Source: Streptomyces sp. S.PB5 (GTDB lineage Bacteria; Actinomycetota; Actinomycetes; Streptomycetales; Streptomycetaceae). Taken from it: a stretch of 64,000 nt of DNA. Shown here piece by piece: positions 57,876 to 64,000 of this stretch. The notes below the pieces were generated by a model. That model was not told where the DNA came from. It saw only the letters and a list, made by a program, of their open reading frames with translations, and made no database searches. The position numbers and the translations under genes are program-made. The stretch spans positions 248,001 to 312,000 of the forward strand of contig NZ_JAQMWP010000001.1 in NCBI RefSeq assembly GCF_030403745.1, in the 5' to 3' direction. Each line of letters begins with the position of its first letter. The stretch's first letter is position 1.

Positions 57876-59080
57876 GGCTGCTGCCTCTTCCTGCGGCCGC
57901 TGAGGAGGATGCCGACGCCGGCGCCCGCGGCGAGACCGGCGAGCACGGTCCACCAGACGGCGTTGCCGGAACCGTCGTCGCCGTCCTTCGCGGCCGGTTC
58001 CTCGGCGGCGGCCTTCTTCGGCGCCGGTCCCGTCGCGTTGAGCTGCTCGACGAGGTCGGCGCCGCCGAAGTCACGGGGGTCGGCGCCCGCCACATCGGCG
58101 GCGATGATCAGCTGGGCGTAGGCCGCGGGGCCGCTCTGCCGCGCCCAGGCGGCGGAGTTCTTCTCCAGCCAGCGCAGGGGCTTCTGCGCCGCCTTCTCTC
58201 CGCCCTGTACGGCGAGGGCGACCACCGCGTCCGCGGTGTTGCCGTAGTCGGGCTGGTCCTCGGAGCCGGGGAGCGAGGACTTGAGGTAGCCGTCCTTCCG
58301 CACCGCCCGCGCCAGGTAGGCGCCGCCGCCGTTGGCCGCGGCCTGCTCGGGGTTCGCGCTGTCCGTGCAGCCGCCCTTCGTCCCGTCCTCGGCCTGCGCC
58401 GTCAGCATGCCCATGCCCATCGCGCCGACGACAGCCGCCGCCGTCGCGTCCGCGTTGGCCGCCAGCTTGCCCTTCTTGTCCGGCTGGTAGGCGAAGGCGC
58501 CGCCCTGGGCGCACGGCAGGGACAGGTCCAGCAGGGCGTCGAAGGGCGACTTGCCGTACTTGCTGACGTGCGAGGCGGGGTAGCCGCCCAGGGCGTTGAG
58601 CGCACCGATCACCACGGACGTCGAGTTGGCGTCGCTGGCCCCGCCGGGCGTGTAGCCCCAGCCGCCGTCCTTGTTCTGCACGGACCTCAGCCAGGTCCGC
58701 GCCTTGCTGATCTCGATGTCGTGCCCGCCGACCGCGGCCAGGGCCTGGAGGGCGGCGGCGGTGCTGTTGGTGTCGACCTGCGTCTTCGCGTCGCACGCCT
58801 TGCCGGTATCGGCGCGGAACGCCGCGAACGCCCCGTCGGCGCACTGCTGTCCCACCAGCCAGTCGACCGCCTCGGCGGCCGGTTCCACATCCGCCCGGTG
58901 CTGTGCGATCAGCGCCAGCGACTGCCGCCACACCCCGTCGAACGCCGGGTCGGCCTTCCCGTACAGCCCGTCCGGTATCGCCACCGACGGCGACGGAGCG
59001 GGGCTCGCGGCCACGGCCGGCGTGGCCGTGCCGATCACTGCGGTGGCGGCCAGGACCGCGGCGCTGCGGCGGACGTTCAT
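57872..59080 (-). CDS. Surface-anchored alpha/alpha-toroid (prenyltransferase/squalene-oxidase repeat) protein, possible cobalamin binder
   Basis: The 402-residue precursor has signal peptide MNVRRSAAVLAATAVIGTATPAVAAS, a series of alpha-hairpins with DGxF/DGGWGYTPGG-type motifs (VDWLVGQQCADGAFAAF, WLRSVQNKDGGWGYTPGG, ARAVRKDGYLKSSL), the pattern of the alpha6/alpha6 toroid of squalene cyclase repeats and of transcobalamin/intrinsic factor. A stalk and C-terminal membrane anchor (LAGLAAGAGVGILLSGRRKRQ) follow. It lacks cyclase catalytic DxDD. Located first in the operon directly after a cobalamin riboswitch, capture of cobalamin at the surface is a reasonable inference. Confidence 0.82.
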   Translation of the reverse strand: MNVRRSAAVLAATAVIGTATPAVAASPAPSPSVAIPDGLYGKADPAFDGVWRQSLALIAQHRADVEPAAEAVDWLVGQQCADGAFAAFRADTGKACDAKTQVDTNSTAAALQALAAVGGHDIEISKARTWLRSVQNKDGGWGYTPGGASDANSTSVVIGALNALGGYPASHVSKYGKSPFDALLDLSLPCAQGGAFAYQPDKKGKLAANADATAAAVVGAMGMGMLTAQAEDGTKGGCTDSANPEQAAANGGGAYLARAVRKDGYLKSSLPGSEDQPDYGNTADAVVALAVQGGEKAAQKPLRWLEKNSAAWARQSGPAAYAQLIIAADVAGADPRDFGGADLVEQLNATGPAPKKAAAEEPAAKDGDDGSGNAVWWTVLAGLAAGAGVGILLSGRRKRQQP

Positions 59081-59189
59081 GATCGGCGGGTGCCTCTCCC
59101 TGAAAGGGAGCCGGGCAGCGCGGGACACCCCGGCGGCTCGGCTCCGTATACCTCGACGGTGCCCCGCACCGGCCGGTTGCCGGTGCGCG

Positions 59190-59350
59190 CGAGCCGGTCA
59201 CAAGTACCGCGCGGGGCGATCCGGCTCGCCGGCTCGCGGGGGAGGCGGCTCACGATGGGGGTACCTCCCAGGCCCTTAAGGCACTGGGGGAGGGTCAGCG
59301 CCGGATTTGCACCGGCTTCCCCCCGTACGGGTGTGATGACGACCCGGCCA
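59190..59350 (-). promoter_or_regulatory. Cobalamin (B12) riboswitch
   Basis: On the minus strand GGAAGCCGGTGCAAATCCGG followed by CGCTGACCC (59293-59320) is the signature of cobalamin riboswitches. A B12-box-like sequence (GAGCCGGATCGCC) lies near 59215-59230 and GCCGGGTC/GACCGGC could close P1. Downstream, GCACCGG/CCGGTGC (59166-59186) forms a hairpin suitable as the expression platform. High B12 should repress the five-gene transporter operon starting at 59080. Confidence 0.9.
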
Positions 59351-59410
59351 CTCTACCGGCCCGTAACGAACGCCCTGAGGGGTGGCCGTGCGCCCGGTAG
59401 GTTCGGCGGC

Positions 59411-60055
59411 ATGGGGATCACCACGGGGAGACTGATCGGCTCGGGGCGGGCGTCCGACGTGTACGAGATCGACGACGAGTGGGTGCTGCGGCGGGCCCGG
59501 GACACCTACAGCGACGCCCTCGCCGAGGCCGCCGTCATGGAGCGGGTGCGGGGGCACGGGTACCCGGTGCCGAAGGTGCGCATCGAGGACTCCTCGCGCA
59601 CCGAGCTGGTGATGGAACGGCTGCACGGGCCGACGATGCTGGCGGCGTTCGGCGCCGGGGAGATCGGGGCGGAGCGGGCGGGCGCCATCGTCGCCGAACT
59701 GCTCGTACGGCTGCATGCCGTCCCGGGGCGCGTCGTCCATCTGGATCTGCACCCCGACAATGTCATGCTCACCCCGGACGGGCCGTACGTCATCGACTGG
59801 GCCAACGCCGAGGAGGGCGACCCCGGTCTCGACTGGGGGATCTCGGCGTTGATCCTCGCCCAGGTCGCCGTGGACGACGGGCCGTTCGCCGGGCCCGCGC
59901 GCACCATGCTGGCCGCGCTCCTCGCCGACCCCTCGCACCTCACCGGGACGGGTCTGGCCGAGGCGCGGCGACGGCGGGCCGCCAACCCGACCATGAGCCG
60001 CCGGGAGGTCGAACTCCTGGGGGTGGCGGAGGAGTTGGTCCGCTCCCTTAAGTGA
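59411..60055 (+). CDS. APH/kinase-like phosphotransferase
   Basis: The 214-residue kinase-fold protein has GRLIGSGRASDVYEIDDEWVLRRA (glycine-rich and Lys/Arg-type nucleotide loop), catalytic loop VHLDLHPDNVML and metal-binding VIDWANAEEGDPGLDW. The fold is that of aminoglycoside phosphotransferases and small Ser/Thr kinases; substrate unknown. It starts with ATG at 59411, transcribed away from the cobalamin riboswitch. No partner is apparent. Confidence 0.85.
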   Translation: MGITTGRLIGSGRASDVYEIDDEWVLRRARDTYSDALAEAAVMERVRGHGYPVPKVRIEDSSRTELVMERLHGPTMLAAFGAGEIGAERAGAIVAELLVRLHAVPGRVVHLDLHPDNVMLTPDGPYVIDWANAEEGDPGLDWGISALILAQVAVDDGPFAGPARTMLAALLADPSHLTGTGLAEARRRRAANPTMSRREVELLGVAEELVRSLK

Positions 60056-60165
60056 GGCGATCGGAACGTGTCCCGGGGTGCCGTGAATCGGTCGATCCCG
60101 GTGCTCCTTCGATCTCGACCGGTCGCACGTGGCGGGTCCCCCGACCCGGCGATCACACTGGTGCC

Positions 60166-62265
60166 GTGCCCACCGAGAAGGCCGTGCACGGCCCAGGGAA
60201 CCTGCCGCCCGATCCCCGCGGCTTCGTCGGACGGCGGCGTGAACTCGCCTTGCTGGCCGAGGAGTTGGAGAACGGCCGGGGACGCCTGGTGACGCTCGTC
60301 GGGGTGGGCGGCGTCGGCAAGACGCGGCTCGCGCGGCAGGCGGCGGAGCGGGCGAGGTGGATGTATCCCGACGGGGTCCGGCTGGTGGAGCTGTCCTGGC
60401 TGCGGAGCGGGGGACAGGTGCCGCTGGCGGTGATGGAGGCGCTGGGACTCGCCGACCAGACGACGGGCTCGGCTGCCGAGGCGCTGTGTGCCTGGGCGCG
60501 GGACAAGCGGCTGCTGCTCGTCCTGGACTCCTGCGAGCCGGTGCTGGGGGGCTGTGTGACGCTGGTGGCGGACCTCCTCGCGGCGGCACCCGGAGTGCGG
60601 ATACTGGCCACCAGCCGCGAGGTGCTGGGGCTGCCCGGGGAGCGGGTCGTGGACGTCGGCCCGCTGCCGGTGGGGGACGGGAAGGGCGAACTGGCCGAGG
60701 CCGAGGCCCTGTTCGCCCAGCGGGCCATGAGCGTCCGCACCGGATTCGTCGTCGAGGGCGGCAACCGGCAGCGGGTCACCGACATCTGCCGGGCCCTCGA
60801 CGGTATTCCGCTGGCCATCGAACTCGCCGCCGCACGGCTGGAGTCGTACTCCCTGGACAAGCTGCACCAGGTGCTCGGCGACCGGCTGTGCTCCCGCTTC
60901 GATCTGCTCACGTCCGAGGGCGGGACGGGGGCGCCCCGGCACTGGACCCTGCGCACCACCATCGGCTGGAGCAACGAACTGTGCGCACCGCTGGAGCGGC
61001 TGCTGTGGGCGCGGCTGTCGGTGTTCGCCGGCACGTTCACGACGGGCGCCGCGACCTGGGTGTGCTCGGGCGGTCCACTGCCGGCCGACCAGGTGGAGGA
61101 TGTGCTGTTGCGCCTGGTGCGGCAGTCCGTCGTGCTGCGCCATCCCACCGACGCGGAGCGCTTCCGGCTGCTGGACACGGTGCGTGAGTACGGCGCCGAC
61201 TGGCTGCGCGGGCTGGGCGAGGAGGAGGCCGTACGGCTGCGGCACCGGGAGCACTACCGGCGGTTCGCGCGGGAGGCCTGCTCCGACTGGAACACCGGAC
61301 GTCAAGTGGCCTGGTGCGAAAGGATCTTCGCCGAGCAGGCGAACCTGCGGGCGGCGATGGACGGCGCTCTGGCCGAACCGGACGGCCGGGTGGCGCTGGA
61401 GATGGCGGGCACCATCGGCTTCCTGTGGCGGCACTGCGGCCTGATGCGCGACGCCCAGCGCTGCCTCGATCTGGTGCTCGCCACCGAACACGAACTGGGC
61501 GAGCCGCTGCTCAGGGCCGTGTGGGCGCGGGCGACCGTGGCGGTGAACCAGGGAGACGCGGCCGCCGCACGCTCATGGGCGGACCGCTGCGCCGCCGTCG
61601 TACGCCAACTGGACGACCCGGCCGCGACCGAGGCCGCCACCTACCCCGGCCACGCGCAGCTGATCATGATGGGCCAACTGGAGGAGACGCTCTGCCGGTT
61701 GGAGACGGTGGTGCCCGCGCCCCTGATGTCGGACTGGCGCGGTTCAGCCCAGCTCCAGGCACGTCTGACGGCGGCCATCACCCACATGCTGCGCGGCGAG
61801 TTCGAGGACGCGCGACGGGTGGCCATCGAGGTCCAGGAGCAGAGCGCGCGGTGCGGTGAGCGCTGGACCGGGGCCTTCGCGATCGGGGTCGTCGCCAGGG
61901 CCGACCTCGCACAGGGCCGGGCCGAGGCCGCCCTGGACAACGCCCGTGCCGCGGTGTCGGGACACCGCCTGATGCACAACACGGCCGGGATCGCCTTCTG
62001 CATCGACATCCTGGCGGCCGCGGAGGCCGGGGTCGAGGACGGTGACGTGTTGCGGGCGACCCGGCTGCATGGCGTCACCAGGCGTGCCTGGGAGCCGCTC
62101 GGCCGTGAGCAGTTCAGTCTGGCCACGCTGATCGCGGCCCGCCAGGAGCGCGAACGCGCCCTCCGCGCCCGCCTCGGCGACGAGGCCTTCGAGCAGGCCT
62201 ACGCCGAAGGCCTCGCCATGTCCTACGACGAGGGTCTCGACTACGCGCTCGCGGCGGACACCTGA
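60166..62265 (+). CDS. NB-ARC/AAA-type ATPase with TPR-like C terminus (HTH-less)
   Basis: The 699-residue protein starts PTEKAVHGPGNLPPDPRGFVGRRRELALLAEEL and has Walker A GVGGVGKT, Walker B RLLLVLDSCE, ILATSREVLG and GIPLAIELAAARL, the standard string of streptomycete LuxR/AfsR-type signalling ATPases, then winged helix (VREYGADWLRGLGEEEAVRL) and TPR-like helices to the end. No LuxR-type HTH is visible at the C terminus, and no N-terminal DNA-binding domain. GTG at 60166. Its end overlaps the convergent SnoaL-like gene by 25 bp. Confidence 0.85.
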   Translation: MPTEKAVHGPGNLPPDPRGFVGRRRELALLAEELENGRGRLVTLVGVGGVGKTRLARQAAERARWMYPDGVRLVELSWLRSGGQVPLAVMEALGLADQTTGSAAEALCAWARDKRLLLVLDSCEPVLGGCVTLVADLLAAAPGVRILATSREVLGLPGERVVDVGPLPVGDGKGELAEAEALFAQRAMSVRTGFVVEGGNRQRVTDICRALDGIPLAIELAAARLESYSLDKLHQVLGDRLCSRFDLLTSEGGTGAPRHWTLRTTIGWSNELCAPLERLLWARLSVFAGTFTTGAATWVCSGGPLPADQVEDVLLRLVRQSVVLRHPTDAERFRLLDTVREYGADWLRGLGEEEAVRLRHREHYRRFAREACSDWNTGRQVAWCERIFAEQANLRAAMDGALAEPDGRVALEMAGTIGFLWRHCGLMRDAQRCLDLVLATEHELGEPLLRAVWARATVAVNQGDAAAARSWADRCAAVVRQLDDPAATEAATYPGHAQLIMMGQLEETLCRLETVVPAPLMSDWRGSAQLQARLTAAITHMLRGEFEDARRVAIEVQEQSARCGERWTGAFAIGVVARADLAQGRAEAALDNARAAVSGHRLMHNTAGIAFCIDILAAAEAGVEDGDVLRATRLHGVTRRAWEPLGREQFSLATLIAARQERERALRARLGDEAFEQAYAEGLAMSYDEGLDYALAADT

Positions 62266-62705
62266 GGCGTCGGCCCGCCGAACGGCAGATGCAGCGCCCG
62301 CGACGCCAGCAGCCATGTCCCGTCGGGCGACCGGCGGAAGGTGTCCTCGTAGTGCCCGACCTGCACCGGTGGTCCCGGCGGGACGATTCCACCGGTGTAT
62401 CCGTCGACGCGGTACGTCGTGAAGTACGAGGTCGCCGTCGCCGTATCGGATGAAGTGACCGTGACCAGGACGTTGGACATGACCCGCCGCGACAGCCGGT
62501 CGCCGGGGCGCGACCCGAAGTACGCCCGGATCGCCGCCCGTCCGTCGCAGCGCCGTCCGTCACCCGGTGCGGGCCACTCCCACGAGCCGTCCTCGGTGAA
62601 CAGCTCGGCCACGGAGCCGGGGTCGCCGATGTCGAGCCGGTGGACGAAGTCGACGACGAGGCGCTCGCAGGCGCGCTCGGCGAGGAGTTGCTGCAAGGGG
62701 TCCAT
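62241..62705 (-). CDS. SnoaL-like (NTF2-fold) protein
   Basis: The 154-residue protein has the NTF2/SnoaL-like_4 pattern: RACERLVVDFVHRLDIGDPGSVAELFTEDGSWEW, a FGSRPGDRLSRRVMSNV strand and VQVGHYEDTFRRSPDGTWLLASRALHL. Members include polyketide cyclases, dehydratases and many of unknown role. The ATG at 62705 suits the family. Its 3' end overlaps the convergent ATPase gene by 25 bp. Confidence 0.85.
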   Translation of the reverse strand: MDPLQQLLAERACERLVVDFVHRLDIGDPGSVAELFTEDGSWEWPAPGDGRRCDGRAAIRAYFGSRPGDRLSRRVMSNVLVTVTSSDTATATSYFTTYRVDGYTGGIVPPGPPVQVGHYEDTFRRSPDGTWLLASRALHLPFGGPTPQVSAASA

Positions 62706-62746
62706 GGTCGTTGGTACCAACCACCGGCCCCGGGACGCCACCGGAT

Positions 62747-63784
62747 TCACACCGCCACGTACGCCACCGGCTCGCTCCCCGCCACCGCCTCCGCCCGCCC
62801 CAGCTTCACCAGCCGCCGCAGATGGGCCTCCGCCTCGGACACCGCGATGTTCCTCGATCCGTAGGGGATCTGCTCCCAGGGGCGGTTCCACTCCATGCGC
62901 TCGGCGAGCTGCCACGGGGTGAGCGGTTCGACGAGCAACCCCAGGAGACCGGTGAGCCGTTCCTCGTGGTGGGCGAGCAACTCCCGTACGCGCGCGGCCG
63001 CGTCGGTGAAGACGTGCTGGTGGGCGGGGAGCACCTCGGCGGGGGTGAGGCGGCCGACGCGTTCGAGGGAGTCGAGGTAGTCGCCGAGGGGGTCGGTGAC
63101 CGTGGCGTCGTCGGGATCCTCGTACAGGCCGATGTGCGGGGTGATCTCGGGGAGCAGATGGTCGCCGGAGAACAGGCGGCCGTGGCCCGGGAGTCGGGAG
63201 GGGTGTTCCTCCTCCAGGTGCAGGCAGACGTGGCCGGGGGTGTGGCCCGGCGTCCAGATCGCGCGCAGGCGGCGGCCCGGGAGGGCGAGGAGTTCGCCGG
63301 GGACGATCTCGCGGTCGGGGACGGCGGGGGAGAAGCCGGGGAGCCGGAGGGGGCGGGGCGTGCGCATCGGGGCCACATGGGCCTCCGGCGCGCCGGCCGC
63401 CGTGAGCTTGGCCGCCATGTACGACAGCCAGCGGCCCAGGTCGGTCTCACGGGTGCGGCGGACGATCGCCGAGTCCGCCTCGTGCATCGCGATCCAGGCG
63501 CCGGAGGCCTCCCTGACCTTGCCGGACAGACCGTGGTGGTCGGGGTGGTGGTGGGTGATCACCACGCCGTGGATCTCGCCGGCCGCCGTCCCCAGCGCCG
63601 ACAGGCCCGCGGTGAGGGTGTCCCAGGACTGCGGGTCGTCCCACCCCGTGTCGACCAGCACCGGACCCCGGTCGGTGTCGACGACGTACACGAGCGTGTA
63701 GCCCAAGGGGTTGTCGGGGATGGGCACCTGGATGGAGCGGACGCCACCGCCGTGGTCGGTGACCTGTGGTACGAGCTGTGTCAT
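62747..63784 (-). CDS. MBL-fold hydrolase with C-terminal winged-helix region
   Basis: The 345-residue metallo-beta-lactamase-fold hydrolase has metal motif ITHHHPDHHG, TPGHTPGHVCLHL, LFSGDHLL and a late LPAHQHVF histidine. The last 80 residues form the small helical/winged domain (LAERMEWNRPWEQIPYGSRNIAVSEAEAHLRRLVKLGRA) typical of LACTB2/glyoxalase-like members. The ATG at 63784 is preferred. It is divergent from the gene beginning at 63979, with two KstR-like sites between them. Confidence 0.88.
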   Translation of the reverse strand: MTQLVPQVTDHGGGVRSIQVPIPDNPLGYTLVYVVDTDRGPVLVDTGWDDPQSWDTLTAGLSALGTAAGEIHGVVITHHHPDHHGLSGKVREASGAWIAMHEADSAIVRRTRETDLGRWLSYMAAKLTAAGAPEAHVAPMRTPRPLRLPGFSPAVPDREIVPGELLALPGRRLRAIWTPGHTPGHVCLHLEEEHPSRLPGHGRLFSGDHLLPEITPHIGLYEDPDDATVTDPLGDYLDSLERVGRLTPAEVLPAHQHVFTDAAARVRELLAHHEERLTGLLGLLVEPLTPWQLAERMEWNRPWEQIPYGSRNIAVSEAEAHLRRLVKLGRAEAVAGSEPVAYVAV

Positions 63785-63825
63785 GGGTCCCCCGTCCCCG
63801 CGTCCTCGCGGCCGAGGCCCACTAT

Positions 63826-63842
63826 AACTAGAACGGGTTTCG
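63826..63842. promoter_or_regulatory. KstR-like half-palindrome site 1 at the window right end
   Basis: AACTAGAACGGGTTTCG: bases 63829-63842 match 7 of 8 fixed positions of TNNAACNNGTTNNA and share AACTAGAAC with the P450/thiolase operator. It lies 42 bp upstream of the MBL gene start. Confidence 0.45.
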
Positions 63843-63913
63843 ATGGGAGCCCAAGTCATCCGTCTCCTCCCTTCCCGCCCGGTGGACTCCTCCGACCTGT
63901 GGACTCCTCCGAA

Positions 63914-63932
63914 TAGAACTGGTATCAGTTCC
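63914..63932. promoter_or_regulatory. KstR-like palindrome site 2 at the window right end
   Basis: TAGAACTGGTATCAGTTCC: GAACTG-GTAT-CAGTTC is a perfect 6-bp inverted repeat, and 63914-63927 match 7 of 8 fixed positions of TNNAACNNGTTNNA. It is 47 bp upstream of the start of the last gene. Confidence 0.5.
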
Positions 63933-63978
63933 GGTATCTGATGAACCGTCAGAGTCAGCTCCCGGGGAGGCAGTCGCC

Positions 63979-64000
63979 ATGACCGAGCTCGTGGAACACG
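63979..64000 (+). CDS. Start of the next gene (partial, 7 codons)
   Basis: ATG at 63979 with GGGGAGG 8 bp upstream begins MTELVEH and runs off the window. The opening resembles some actinobacterial aldehyde dehydrogenases that I recall, but seven residues cannot support a call. The KstR-like palindrome upstream hints at a role linked to sterol or fatty-acid catabolism. Confidence 0.4.

Noticed and set aside
57872..59080. Terpene or squalene cyclase
   Set aside because: Exported and membrane-anchored, no DxDD motif, and located behind a cobalamin riboswitch with transporter genes.

Overview
The window reads as core chromosome of a Streptomyces or a very close relative. Base composition is strongly G+C rich with G/C in third codon positions, GTG and TTG starts are common, genes are tightly packed and often translationally coupled, and the only in-frame TTA codon I noticed lies in one very large conflict-type gene. 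Families typical of streptomycetes are frequent: TerD proteins, a GT87-PAP2 fusion, an XRE/NB-ARC/TPR regulator, DedA pairs and a secreted SLT transglycosylase.

Layout. 1-5.8 kb: a tellurium-resistance-type stress cluster (end of a TerA-like protein, TerD with a repetitive tail, then a coupled CitE-like aldolase, multidomain phosphoribosyltransferase/Pelota and HAD phosphatase operon). 5.9-9.1 kb: DedA, zinc ribbon, coiled-coil membrane protein and a beta-repeat lipoprotein. 9.2-10.6 kb: tRNA-Val(UAC) with terminator, then a tRNA-like 3' fragment and two orphan genes that look like a small inserted segment. 10.6-24.3 kb: housekeeping and accessory enzymes (ketopantoate-reductase-like, MBL hydrolase, Cu/Zn SOD-like, DoxX, FAD protein, PhoD, secreted HNH nuclease), a manganese (yybP-ykoY) riboswitch in front of a TMEM165/GDT1 exporter, and an MFS transporter fused to a winged helix.

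24.4-31.0 kb: a two-gene conflict-type system, a Trypco2-like small protein followed by a 2073-residue trypsin-STAND NTPase-TPR protein with about 30 repeats and a TTA codon. 31-37.4 kb: GNAT, paired helical proteins, DUF1992, FHA, O-methyltransferase, GT87-PAP2. 37.4-42.8 kb: a TPR-CHAT (caspase-like) protease divergent from a small protein and a membrane protein, a second conflict or death module candidate. 42.8-43.1 kb: a degenerate tandem repeat. 43.2-45.9 kb: divergent CYP125-like P450 and FadA5-like thiolase around a KstR-like palindrome; similar sites recur at the right end of the window.

45.9-53 kb: an AfsR-type regulator, alpha/beta hydrolase, a PPOX gene, an apparently frameshifted Fic gene and a secreted transglycosylase. 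53.2-59.4 kb: a five-gene, fully overlapping ECF transporter operon behind a cobalamin riboswitch, headed by two surface-anchored proteins that resemble the two halves of a transcobalamin. 59.4-64 kb: a small kinase, an HTH-less NB-ARC-type ATPase, SnoaL and MBL proteins, and the first codons of another gene.

All functions are inferred from reading the sequence; no database search was run.
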